The notes under the pieces were generated by a model. The model made no database searches. It was not told where the DNA came from and saw only the letters and a list, made by a program, of their open reading frames with translations. From DATKKG01 sp035543015 (GTDB lineage: Archaea > Thermoproteota > Nitrososphaeria > Conexivisphaerales > DTJL01), in NCBI GenBank assembly GCA_035543015.1, contig DATKKG010000076.1, positions 1 through 47,481 on the forward strand: a stretch of DNA of 47,481 nucleotides, written 5' to 3'. Numbering within the stretch: position 1 is the first letter of the stretch; each line of letters starts with the position of its first letter. This document shows, piece after piece, positions 39,419 to 47,481 of the stretch. The position numbers and the translations under genes were made by a program.

Positions 39419-42313
39419 CTACTTGAACTCGTCTTCCTTCTGAGGTTCCGTGGTGGAGGCCCGGCGCTTCCTGAGGAACCAGAAGAGGATGATGACCACT
39501 ACGACTATTCCGATTATCGCCGCGACCAGGATGTAGAGGCTAGTGAGGTTGTCGACCCAAGTTGCGGTCTCCACCACTGGGCCGACGACCGTCACCACGA
39601 AGGTCGCGTTCTTGTTGGGGTATGTGCCTTTCCACCCGTTGAATTCCTTGCTCGTGAGGAAGCCTGAGGAAACGCTGGTAGGTGCTACGGAGATCGTCTG
39701 CGGCGTGCCCTTGACAACTTGGCCTGTGCCCGTGGCCGTCCCGTAGGCCGATATCACGGTTACGAGATATGAAGTGATGTACTTCGCGGTGACCGTGGTG
39801 GCCGAAAGGACGGGGACGGTGGTTGAAGGAGCGCTCTGTCCGTTGAAGTCACTCAGGGTGTACTTCGCTGAAACAGTTTGGTAGGTCGAAAGCACGGAGA
39901 TGGTTGCGTTACCCCAGAACACGTTGTTGAACGTAACCGTCCCGTCAGCGGCCGAAGTCCCGTTGAAGTGGACGCCCTTCGCGTCCACAAGGTTGACCAG
40001 CATCCCAGATACGCCCGCGGCAGACTCGTCCACCACCTTCGCCGTGACGGTATAGTATGCGTCCACGTGGACGACTATTCCAACGGTGGCGGTCGCGAAG
40101 CCCGTCAGGCTCACGGTGAAGTTCAGGGTGTCAGATCCAGGAGTCTGCGGGGAGTAGAGGAAGCTGGCTTGACCCGAAGCGTCGGTCACGGCTGCTCCTG
40201 CCGCGAACCTGCCGGTGCGAGCCGTGGCGGTGGCGCTGGCACCTACGACGGCCGCGGCCTCGCTGGTGGCCGTTATCCCCACCTGGTAGCTGGTCCCCAC
40301 CACGGTGTTGGTGTCATTCATCGAAAGTGTGAGGGTGATCGGCAGCTGGGTGATCACGATCTGAGCCTGTCCGGAGGAATAGCCCTGAGCGATCGCAGTG
40401 ACCGTCGTGAACCCGGGTGACTTCAGAGTGAGAGCGGCAGAGACGTAGGATGCCCCAGCGGCCAGGAAGACGGAGCTAACCACCGTGGCCACCGAAGGAT
40501 CGTCCGTGGTCAGGAAGACCTGAACGGGCGTCTCAGGCTTGGCCGGTCTACCCTCCGCGTCCTGAAGCTGGATGAATATCTGATGCTGGGTTCCGTCCTG
40601 AACCATGGGCATCAGGCTGGAAGACACCGACAGGTCGGACGGGAACGACTCAATGGTACTGACGACCGTGAAGACGGGCGAGAACCCGGTTCCCGACGCC
40701 GTGATGTTCACCGAGTATGGCGTGCTCGTCGACAGAAGGTTGGCGGTGGCGTATGAGGAGCCCGACGAGATGATGACATACCTGTCAGTAGTGCCCGTCA
40801 CGTTCGAAGTCAGGAAGATCTGAGTATCCTGCGGGGCCTTGGCGGGATGTCCTGAATCGTCCTGAAGCTGGATGAAGAGCAGAGGATAGGCCTCACCAGT
40901 GGCCCTCAGCGAGTCGGACGCCAATCCCAGGACCAGCCTCGTCGGCGGAGGCGCGCTGTTGCTGATCGAGATTGTGGCGTGCACGAAGCCGTTCGCTGCG
41001 GCAGTGACGTCTGTTGTGCCAACTAGAAGCGTGCTCGTATAGTCAGCCAGGGCATAGGTTCCGTTTCCAGGGACAAAGCTTGACGCCGAAACGCTCCCAA
41101 TGAGGGTCTTCGATGACGAGAAGTAGACCGTCGTCGGGTTCGAGTAGTTGGACTGCACGGGGAAGCCGTCTGTCGTGTTCAGAAGCTGCGCGGAGAAGAT
41201 GCCGCCATATGTCCCTGCGTCGGGCAGAACTGCCGTAGGTCCGGATTGCAGCTCGACTACTTCGCCGTCAGCGGGCGTTCCGTATTCCCTGGCCGGCATG
41301 TCGGCTGTTCCAGTTGCCAAGCCGGAGGACTGCGCCGTAATCTCGGTAGCTCCCGGAAGCCCGCCAGAGTACACTGTCTTGAACCCATAGAAGGAGCCTG
41401 CGGGGATCGTGAGGTAGGGATCAGAGAAGTATGCTACCGAGAGGTTCGAGCTCGTTAGGACTACTGTGATGCTGGAGTTCGCCCTGGCGGGGAACCCGCT
41501 GGGGTCAAGCAGGGCAACTGCGACGTTCCCTGAAGCGGCAGTGTCAGCAGGCATCACCCTCGGAAGAAGCGACAGCGATATGGACGAGGGGGTGGGACCG
41601 CTGACTCCGACCGTCGTCGCGCCACTGAAGAAGCCCGGCGCGCTCGCCGATACTATCGCGCTTCCGGGGAGGTTAGTTGGGGTATAGGGAATCGTAGCGT
41701 ACGTGCTGCCGAGAGGCACTATCACCGAGGCAGGGACCGTAGCGACGTTGGGATTAGACGAAGAAAGGCTGATGACGGTGGAGCCAGGTGCGCGGGCCGG
41801 CGCGCCTGTGGAGTCCTGAAGCTGCACCACCAGCTTGCCCGATTCGCCGCCACCGGGGATGAGAGCGCTCGGAAGGGAGAACACGGCTATGCTGGTCGGG
41901 TAGCCGACCGGGATCTGCGTGTCCACATCAAGAGTGCCCGTGCCTATCCCCGACGCCACCGCCGAAACAGTAGTCGAACCCGCGGTCGTCGTCGTGGTGA
42001 AGAAAGCGAAGGCGGACGAAGTGTCACGAAGTATGGTAACCGTAGACTGGACGCTTCCCGTCCTCTGATCCGAGGAAAACAGCGAAACGGCCGTGTCAGA
42101 AGGGGCGGCGGCCGGAGCCCCGTTGGAGTCCTGGAGGAACACGTAGAGACCGTATGTCCCGCCGTCGGCCGGGACGACCGTAGGGACCACCTGCAACGTG
42201 AACCTCAGACCGAAGGAGGCGGCCTGGGCGCGAGGGGCTGGGACGAAACCGAAGACTCCGGCAAGCAAGAGCATCGTAAGCAACAGTACAGACTTCGTCT
42301 TGGTACTACTCAT
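39419..42313 (-). CDS. Large surface protein with six Ig-like repeats and a C-terminal anchor
   Basis: 964 residues. Residues 1-31 are a signal peptide (LLLTMLLLAGVFGFVPAPRA). Six repeats of about 103 residues each open with a motif like VQLQDSTGAPARAPG (near residues 60, 165, 268, 377, 482, 582). Two more Ig- or carboxypeptidase-like beta domains follow (residues ~660-920). Residues 925-947 are a membrane helix with a basic tail. The repeat type resembles bacterial invasin or BIG domains. Likely a cell-surface adhesin or stalk. TATA (GGTTTATAATTGC, minus strand, near 42342-42354) lies about 35 nt upstream. Confidence 0.8.
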   Translation of the reverse strand: MSSTKTKSVLLLTMLLLAGVFGFVPAPRAQAASFGLRFTLQVVPTVVPADGGTYGLYVFLQDSNGAPAAAPSDTAVSLFSSDQRTGSVQSTVTILRDTSSAFAFFTTTTTAGSTTVSAVASGIGTGTLDVDTQIPVGYPTSIAVFSLPSALIPGGGESGKLVVQLQDSTGAPARAPGSTVISLSSSNPNVATVPASVIVPLGSTYATIPYTPTNLPGSAIVSASAPGFFSGATTVGVSGPTPSSISLSLLPRVMPADTAASGNVAVALLDPSGFPARANSSITVVLTSSNLSVAYFSDPYLTIPAGSFYGFKTVYSGGLPGATEITAQSSGLATGTADMPAREYGTPADGEVVELQSGPTAVLPDAGTYGGIFSAQLLNTTDGFPVQSNYSNPTTVYFSSSKTLIGSVSASSFVPGNGTYALADYTSTLLVGTTDVTAAANGFVHATISISNSAPPPTRLVLGLASDSLRATGEAYPLLFIQLQDDSGHPAKAPQDTQIFLTSNVTGTTDRYVIISSGSSYATANLLSTSTPYSVNITASGTGFSPVFTVVSTIESFPSDLSVSSSLMPMVQDGTQHQIFIQLQDAEGRPAKPETPVQVFLTTDDPSVATVVSSVFLAAGASYVSAALTLKSPGFTTVTAIAQGYSSGQAQIVITQLPITLTLSMNDTNTVVGTSYQVGITATSEAAAVVGASATATARTGRFAAGAAVTDASGQASFLYSPQTPGSDTLNFTVSLTGFATATVGIVVHVDAYYTVTAKVVDESAAGVSGMLVNLVDAKGVHFNGTSAADGTVTFNNVFWGNATISVLSTYQTVSAKYTLSDFNGQSAPSTTVPVLSATTVTAKYITSYLVTVISAYGTATGTGQVVKGTPQTISVAPTSVSSGFLTSKEFNGWKGTYPNKNATFVVTVVGPVVETATWVDNLTSLYILVAAIIGIVVVVIILFWFLRKRRASTTEPQKEDEFK
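40334..42211 (-). repeat. Coding region of the six ~103-residue Ig-like repeats
   Basis: Protein-level repeats marked by a QLQD/LLDP-type strand, then GxPA(K/R)AP. Spacing is 100-109 residues between copies. DNA identity between copies is low, so they are old duplications rather than recent ones. Confidence 0.7.
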
Positions 42314-42341
42314 GTTGCTACAGGGTGAATCAACTGTGTAG

Positions 42342-42354
42342 CAATTATAAACCT
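42342..42354 (-). promoter_or_regulatory. Putative promoter of the Ig-repeat protein gene
   Basis: Minus strand AGGTTTATAATTG, about 30-40 nt before the ATG. Confidence 0.45.
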
Positions 42355-42433
42355 TTCCAGATTGGGCGTAGTGCCGCCTTGTGAATCGGCTAAAAACGTG
42401 TCTCGGCAGAGCCCCCGGGCCAGGACTTCCCTA

Positions 42434-45400
42434 CTAGAAGCCGCCGCTGATTGCCACCACAGTCGGGTAGTACTGCTCGATGAACATCTTGTAGTATATG
42501 TTGGGCGCGTAGGCGGTCCAGTTAGAGCCGCTGAAGCCCCCGAATGCCCAGACTCCAGCTTTCCAGAAGTTGTTCGTGTTCAGCGGAATCTGCATCGTCG
42601 CTGGCTTGGTGTACTTATAGGCCATCGAGTCCAGCACGTGGCGGTCGTAGTCCGAGGAGGTCCAGGGAGATATGGCAGGGCTGGACCCGCCGAAGAGGTT
42701 CATGATGCTCCCTGAGGTCGTGTTGAGGTACGATCCAGAAGACATCACCGCCTCGCCGAAGTCCGCCTGGTACTGCGAGTACCAATACGCGAAGTTGGCG
42801 TCGTTGTGGAATGAAGTGGGGCTGCTCCAGTAGGCGCCGGACGTGACCCCGCCTCCGGTCTGCTGGTAGGCGTAGTTCGAGATGCCTGTAGAGCTTGACG
42901 TTCCCGATATCATGGTCAAGAAGTCGTAGTAGCCGTTGTCTTGGTAGTACGGACTGGCGGTCCAGTTGACGTACTCGTACAGCTGCCAGTACTTGGTGTT
43001 GTACGGGATGAGGACCGTGTCGTTGTGAGTCCACGGGCCCGTAGTAGTGTTTGTCCCCGCGAGCGACTGGTAGGTCCCTGAGCCTGTCCTGTACGCCACC
43101 GCTCTGATCGGACCAGCTATAATGGTCCACGCACCGTAGGGCAGGATATCGGGCAACCAAGTACCACCGGAGCTGTTCGTGCCTCCGCCATAGCCCACCC
43201 ACCCAATGCCGTTGATGGTGTACTCCACGTGATAGTTGCCGTAGTACATGCTCATGGACCAGTCTATGGCGACGCTGTAGCCGCCGTTGGCCACCATCCT
43301 CAGAGTGTAGACTCCGTTGCTGATGTCCGTGAACTGGCCATTCAAGGTGATGTTCACCATGGGCGCCGGAATGGCCGCATCCCCGTCGGAAAGCCAGTAG
43401 ATCCTGGCGGTCTGCTGGTGGATGCCAGAAGCGTTGTAGTTGACTTCGAAAACCAGCTTCTCGCTGGCATTGAACCTGAGCTGCCAGTTGGCAAACTGGA
43501 CGGAAGGAGTGAGAAGGTCTGCGCTCCAGACCTCCACCTGGCTTGGAACGGTGTTCGTCGTCAGTTCTGTCTGGGCCTGAGCTCCGGAAGGACCGTTGAT
43601 CGTCGAGTTGACCCTGAATTGTTTGACCGGGGGCAGCGGGATGGGAACGATGGTCGGAGGGGGGGTGTAGTTGAGGACGCTGCCGAAGGCGGCAGAGGGG
43701 TTCACGCCGTTGGGGTTGTAGGACCTGACGCGTATCCACTTGACCGAGATAGACGTGTCGGAGGTGTTGCCTGCCAGGAATCCCGCGATGTTCCCCACCC
43801 ACAGGTACTGGTTCGTGTTGAACGTCCCCGTAGCTGTGGAGTCAGTAACGTAATTGTGCATCTCTCCCACCTTTGAGGAGTTCACGAAGCTACCTATGAT
43901 GTAGTATGTGCCGTTCGTCTCCGTGAAGCCGGTGCTCACTCCATTTTGAAGGTTGTAGGAGGCCGCCGCTCCACTGGCAGAGTAGGCGACGATGGTAGTC
44001 GTGCTGGCGACGTCCGAGCTAACCAAAGCACTCATGCCCCCGTTGAAGGGCTGGATACTCGAAGCGCTGGACTGAGTCAGCCCCGTCACGAAGCCAGCCG
44101 CGCTGTTCCAGGACATGTTCGCCTCGAGGACGTTGTTAAGAGACAGAAACTGGGAGCTGGTGGTGTAGACTGCGCCAGAGGTGAGGTTGAGACCGTTATT
44201 CACCGTGTACGCCGCTGCACCCGGAACGACCATTGATCCAAATCCAACCGTGGGCATAGCCATCGCAGGCAGGAAGGTCCTCAGCCTCGCCCACTGGACC
44301 GTAAGGGTAGCTGCTGCGACACGGGGGATGCCTAAATAGGGATAGTAATTGCCGACAGCGATTGTCGAGTCAGCGTACGAAGCGGATGCCACTCCATCGG
44401 CCGCATATTGGTAATTGGTGTTCCACGCGAACGTGTAGACGCCGGCCCTTATGGTGCTGTCGAACGCGGCTCCTGCGTTCCCGTTCGTGCTGGAGCCGGA
44501 GGTATAGACGACACGTGCGTTTCCACCAGAAGTACGAAGGACATAGGACGCGTACGGATAGTTCAGCCTCGTGTTGTCGGCTATTGTGAGCGCCTTAGAG
44601 AAGCCCATCAGAGAATTGGCAGGGGCGCTCGTCATGTTCGTTTCAAAGACCAGTGGGTAGGTCTTGACGGAAGCAGAGTGAATGTAGGCGTACTGAGAGC
44701 CAGACGCGGTCGTGAAGGTCACCTTGTTGTTCACGGCGACGGTGCCCCCGCTTACCTGGGAGGCCCACAACGTCGCATTCAACGTTGAGCCCGCGAAGTT
44801 GTCATACATGTTGAAGACGCTCTTCCCGTTGTCGTACTGCCCGTAGGTGCTTGTGGAGGTGGGGGCCTCACCGGTGTAATTGTACTGCCCCAGGACGTTC
44901 GTCTTCAGCGGGTAGAACCCGAGGTATATGATGTCGGCACCGTTCGCAGGGATGCCACCAGAGTCCAGCTGCACCCATACGCTCCCAACGGAGTTGCTAG
45001 CAGTGCCGCTCTGAAGCCAGCTGAACAAGGGCGTGCCCACGCCGTTGAAGAACACATAGTTGTCAACCGGGTTGTCTACATAGGCGGCGTAGTTGCTCCA
45101 AGTGACGTTAACTAGGACCTGGGCTCCGCCCGCCACAGCCGTAGACTGAGCGTTGGTCAACGTGACGGGGACATATGAAGTGACGCCCGTGGGGATCCAG
45201 GACGCGCTGCTGCTGGCCGCGAAACCAGTGGGCAGAGTGGACCCTGAGAAGTTCCAATAGCGCGTGAAGACGCTGCCGCCGTTGTCGTAGACGCCGTAGG
45301 TGCCTGTCAGGACGGGGTTCTCACCGGTGTAGTTGCCAACTCCCATCACGTTAGTCCCCAACGGATAGAATCCTACGTATATGGTGGAGGTGCTGCCCGC

Positions 45401-46636
45401 CGCCAGGGCAGAATTCAGCTTCAGCCACACAACCGAGTTGGTTGACGTATCTGCCGTGCCGTTCTCCAGCCAGCTGAAGATGGGCGTCCCGGTGCTGTCG
45501 AAGAATATGTAGTTGTCGACCGGGCTGTCCAGGTAGGCCGCATAGGTATTCCAGTTCATGTTGAGCATGATCTGGGACCCAGTCGGAAGGACTGATGACT
45601 GGGAGTTCGTGATGTTGATGGGTACGTAGGTGGTGATGCCAGAGGGCGCTACCAAGTTCGTCCCATAGCCGAGGATTGTGTTGTACCACATCAGCGAACC
45701 GTTGGCGAGCATCTCTATATCGTAGGTCTCATCCGGCTTGGGCGCGGCGTAGCTGGAGAGAGCGTTCTCCTGGATGGTATAGTCGATGTGTGTGTAGCTG
45801 TAGGACTCGGTCATGATGCCCCGGGTGTCCTGAACCCAGACCATTATGTACTTCCAAAGCGGATTGGGTATGGTCCTTCCGTCGTAGGTGTAGAACGCAA
45901 TAGTGTAAGATCCGCCGCCGTTGTTGTATACGACCAAAGTAGCAGGAGTCCAAGCGTTGAGCCTGCTGTCAAAGTAGCTGATCTGGAAGTTGCTGGCGTT
46001 CAGGTTGTCCACTCCTTGGTTGTTCTCTCTTCCGACGGTGAGATTGAGCATCGTCGCAGCAAAGCTGCCGGACCCTCGGGTCTGGTTGGTGAAGTCTGGG
46101 CCCGCGTCAAGGGTGGTGTTGAGCAGGTACAACGCGTTCTCAGTCCAGTTATAGATGCCCAGCGCCGTAAGGTTCGCGTTGAAGCCTGCGTACACCGCCG
46201 AGATGGCCTGCGGAGTGTACCAGAAGAGCTTGGTGAGATTGGACGCGATGCGCGGATCGGCGCTGAAGCCGTAGAAGGTCGAAGAGTTCTGCAGCAGAAC
46301 CGACTGTGTCGTGTTGAAAGAGAGCTGGATGCCCTGTGACGCAAAACTCCGCGTGGCTGCCCGCGTCCAGAACGAGAACTGGTAATAGGCCTGGAACCTG
46401 GGCGTGTCCATCTCAGCTGTGGTGTTGTAGCGCTGGGTCAAGGCGGCCAGGATGTCCACAAGTGCCCGCCCGAAGTCGACCCTGAAGTTGGAGAGGACCT
46501 CGCGAGCTTGGTCGTACTGCAGCTGCTGGTACTGCGAAGCAGCCGAGTACACGGAAATGGCTATGGAGAAGATCATGAGCGACATGACGAGTGCCGCCAT
46601 GATGATCATCTGACCGCGTCTCTTATGCTGAATCAA
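42434..46636 (-). CDS. Giant pilin-like surface protein with tandem DUF2341 domains
   Basis: 1400 residues, TTG start. The N terminus (HKRRGQMIIMAALVMSLMIF) has a basic KRRG, then a hydrophobic helix, like an archaeal pilin or pseudopilin signal. No glutamate or ISP motif is seen, so cleavage is uncertain. Two DUF2341 domains (about residues 335-470 and 485-620) share segments such as SPVDNYIFFDSTGTPIFSWL and NPVDNYVFFNGVGTPLFSWL. Two LamG/concanavalin-like sections follow, each ending in a WxRxR...AFGS strand (near 820 and 1055). The rest is beta-rich and unassigned. It contains many Asn sequons. Third in a run of three pilin-like genes. Likely an adhesin of a pilus-like structure (inference). 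Confidence 0.75.
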   Translation of the reverse strand: MIQHKRRGQMIIMAALVMSLMIFSIAISVYSAASQYQQLQYDQAREVLSNFRVDFGRALVDILAALTQRYNTTAEMDTPRFQAYYQFSFWTRAATRSFASQGIQLSFNTTQSVLLQNSSTFYGFSADPRIASNLTKLFWYTPQAISAVYAGFNANLTALGIYNWTENALYLLNTTLDAGPDFTNQTRGSGSFAATMLNLTVGRENNQGVDNLNASNFQISYFDSRLNAWTPATLVVYNNGGGSYTIAFYTYDGRTIPNPLWKYIMVWVQDTRGIMTESYSYTHIDYTIQENALSSYAAPKPDETYDIEMLANGSLMWYNTILGYGTNLVAPSGITTYVPINITNSQSSVLPTGSQIMLNMNWNTYAAYLDSPVDNYIFFDSTGTPIFSWLENGTADTSTNSVVWLKLNSALAAGSTSTIYVGFYPLGTNVMGVGNYTGENPVLTGTYGVYDNGGSVFTRYWNFSGSTLPTGFAASSSASWIPTGVTSYVPVTLTNAQSTAVAGGAQVLVNVTWSNYAAYVDNPVDNYVFFNGVGTPLFSWLQSGTASNSVGSVWVQLDSGGIPANGADIIYLGFYPLKTNVLGQYNYTGEAPTSTSTYGQYDNGKSVFNMYDNFAGSTLNATLWASQVSGGTVAVNNKVTFTTASGSQYAYIHSASVKTYPLVFETNMTSAPANSLMGFSKALTIADNTRLNYPYASYVLRTSGGNARVVYTSGSSTNGNAGAAFDSTIRAGVYTFAWNTNYQYAADGVASASYADSTIAVGNYYPYLGIPRVAAATLTVQWARLRTFLPAMAMPTVGFGSMVVPGAAAYTVNNGLNLTSGAVYTTSSQFLSLNNVLEANMSWNSAAGFVTGLTQSSASSIQPFNGGMSALVSSDVASTTTIVAYSASGAAASYNLQNGVSTGFTETNGTYYIIGSFVNSSKVGEMHNYVTDSTATGTFNTNQYLWVGNIAGFLAGNTSDTSISVKWIRVRSYNPNGVNPSAAFGSVLNYTPPPTIVPIPLPPVKQFRVNSTINGPSGAQAQTELTTNTVPSQVEVWSADLLTPSVQFANWQLRFNASEKLVFEVNYNASGIHQQTARIYWLSDGDAAIPAPMVNITLNGQFTDISNGVYTLRMVANGGYSVAIDWSMSMYYGNYHVEYTINGIGWVGYGGGTNSSGGTWLPDILPYGAWTIIAGPIRAVAYRTGSGTYQSLAGTNTTTGPWTHNDTVLIPYNTKYWQLYEYVNWTASPYYQDNGYYDFLTMISGTSSSTGISNYAYQQTGGGVTSGAYWSSPTSFHNDANFAYWYSQYQADFGEAVMSSGSYLNTTSGSIMNLFGGSSPAISPWTSSDYDRHVLDSMAYKYTKPATMQIPLNTNNFWKAGVWAFGGFSGSNWTAYAPNIYYKMFIEQYYPTVVAISGGF
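44777..45184 (-). repeat. Second DUF2341 domain copy
   Basis: Residues ~485-620 of the giant protein. Aligns with the first copy about 150 residues upstream, including ITSYVPVTLTNAQST, NPVDNYVFFNGVGTPLFSWL and IIYLGFYPLKTNVLG. Confidence 0.65.
45227..45634 (-). repeat. First DUF2341 domain copy
   Basis: Residues ~335-470. Key segments are TTYVPINITNSQSSV, SPVDNYIFFDSTGTPIFSWL and TIYVGFYPLGTNVMG. Confidence 0.65.
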
Positions 46637-46642
46637 CTCAAA

Positions 46643-47185
46643 TCACGACTTGTTTGTCGACCTCGCAAGCTGCAGAACGAGCACGAGGATGTAGTAGCTC
46701 CTCGTCGTGTACATGAACGTCACCTGAGCGGTCTGACCCGCGCTCAGGAAGGAACCGACGTAACCCGTGGTAGTCACCGAGCCGTTCACGGTTATGTTTG
46801 CAGGCTGCGCGTTGGTAATGTTCGCAGCGTTAAGAGGAACCAAGTCAACCAGGTTCTGACCTGCGGTGGAGTTCTTGGCCTCGTACACAGTCAGATTGAA
46901 GATGATGCCCGGGGGCAGGAGCGAGCCAAGGGCAGCACGCACCGGGCTCTCCCAACCGCTTGCAACGGTTCCGTTGGGCAGGACGATGGCCGTGTCGAAT
47001 CCGCCGGTTGAAGCCATGGAGCTGAGGAGATCGTATCCCATCTTTGCTAGGTCGTCCGAGCCCCTCACAACCGTGGGATTCGCAGGTACGAGGTAGAAGT
47101 AGCTTATGCTCAGAGAAGAGGCCAAGATGATTGCCGCCAGGATGGCCTCGATCAACCTCGAGATGGCCCTTCTCTTCGTTCTCAT
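46643..47185 (-). CDS. Pilin-like protein with class III-type signal
   Basis: 180 residues. N terminus MRTKRRAISRLIEAILAAII resembles an archaeal type IV prepilin: basic residues, a short AIS-type junction, then a long hydrophobic helix (LIEAILAAIILASSLSISYF). The mature part is beta-rich with Asn sequons, and a second hydrophobic segment lies near the end (YYILVLVLQLA). ATG start; its ATG overlaps the upstream gene's stop by 4 nt. The giant DUF2341 gene follows 6 nt after its stop. Likely a minor pilin or anchor in one operon. Confidence 0.75.
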   Translation of the reverse strand: MRTKRRAISRLIEAILAAIILASSLSISYFYLVPANPTVVRGSDDLAKMGYDLLSSMASTGGFDTAIVLPNGTVASGWESPVRAALGSLLPPGIIFNLTVYEAKNSTAGQNLVDLVPLNAANITNAQPANITVNGSVTTTGYVGSFLSAGQTAQVTFMYTTRSYYILVLVLQLARSTNKS

Positions 47186-47481
47186 GTGCCCATCCTCCAG
47201 AGGGTAAGGTAGACCGAATAGTCTACCGACGCGATGTGAACGTACCTCTGCACTGTCACGGAATTGAGCAGCAGAGTCGAGCCAAGACTGGTTGCGAACG
47301 ACTGAGAGTAGTAATCTACGGGGACGGGCAGATTGGGCAGAGTCGAACCAACGAAGAAGTACTGTGCGCCGTACTTGGCGAGCATCCCGCTGAAGATGAC
47401 GTCAGACGTGACCTGGTTCGCCAAGGCAAAGGTCTGCAGCGAGTGGTTGAAGTCCAGCTGCAGTTCAGGGACACCGACTCC
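47182..47481 (-). CDS. Partial upstream member of the pilin-like operon (5' end outside window)
   Basis: The frame is open to the window edge. The visible residues begin GVGVPELQLDFNHSLQTFAL and continue with AKYGAQYFFVGSTLPNLPVP and VDYSVYLTLWRMGT. A TTG at 47424 is internal. The C-terminal ATGA overlap with the next gene shows co-transcription. No family recognised; its position suggests an assembly or minor-pilin component. Confidence 0.6.
   Translation of the reverse strand, partial: GVGVPELQLDFNHSLQTFALANQVTSDVIFSGMLAKYGAQYFFVGSTLPNLPVPVDYYSQSFATSLGSTLLLNSVTVQRYVHIASVDYSVYLTLWRMGT

Noticed and set aside
1..47481. tRNA, rRNA and CRISPR search by eye
   Set aside because: No TTCRA-type T-loop in a credible cloverleaf, no rRNA cores, no regularly spaced short repeats. 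A small tRNA with an intron cannot be fully excluded without software.

Overview
This G+C-rich window comes from an archaeal chromosome, most likely a TACK-superphylum lineage close to Nitrososphaerota (Thaumarchaeota). The evidence is archaeal-type ThrRS, ProRS, TyrRS and ArgRS; ribosomal protein S26e; RNA polymerase subunit Rpo12; a family B DNA polymerase; a tetraether-lipid-synthase-like radical SAM enzyme; the archaeal thiolase/HMG-CoA synthase/DUF35 cluster; archaeal TATA-type promoters; an F420H2:NADP oxidoreductase; and pilin-like surface proteins. The exact clade cannot be fixed by eye. I see no rRNA, tRNA, CRISPR array, transposase or plasmid gene.

Layout. 1-8.8 kb: translation and tRNA genes (trmI, proS, S26e, thrS) mixed with a PfkB kinase, a PadR-like regulator, a CDP-alcohol phosphotransferase and several small zinc-binding proteins. 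Some of the latter are frame-disrupted between 4.6 and 6.9 kb. 8.9-17.4 kb: a co-directional minus-strand run with agmatinase, five unrecognised small genes, a tetraether-synthase homologue and an intein-containing PolB. 17.5-25.2 kb: plus-strand genes with two unknowns, tyrS paired with a free-standing B3/B4 domain protein, a DegT aminotransferase, rpo12, the early mevalonate cluster and a ferredoxin-NADP reductase-like flavoprotein. 25.2-28.4 kb: small membrane proteins, Nudix, SurE and a membrane-tethered winged-helix regulator. 28.5-32.9 kb: a SIMPL-domain protein and sdhACDB. 32.9-39.4 kb: endonuclease IV, NpdG, a flippase-like membrane protein, a SerB-like HAD phosphatase, argS and a phosphoglycolate-phosphatase-like HAD. 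39.4-47.5 kb: cell surface, with a 964-residue Ig-repeat protein and a pilin-like operon whose largest member (1400 residues) carries duplicated DUF2341 domains.

Common themes. Acetoacetyl-CoA thiolase, HMG-CoA synthase and DUF35 feed isoprenoid synthesis. The CDP-alcohol phosphotransferase and the tetraether synthase act later on archaeal lipids, so three lipid steps lie in the window although they are not in one operon. Starts are often TTG (roughly 18 of about 48 genes). Many genes have a T-rich TATA element, often preceded by AAC or AACG, about 25-40 nt upstream of the start. Several genes show single-base frame breaks, mostly at short G/C runs, which points to assembly indels or local gene decay.
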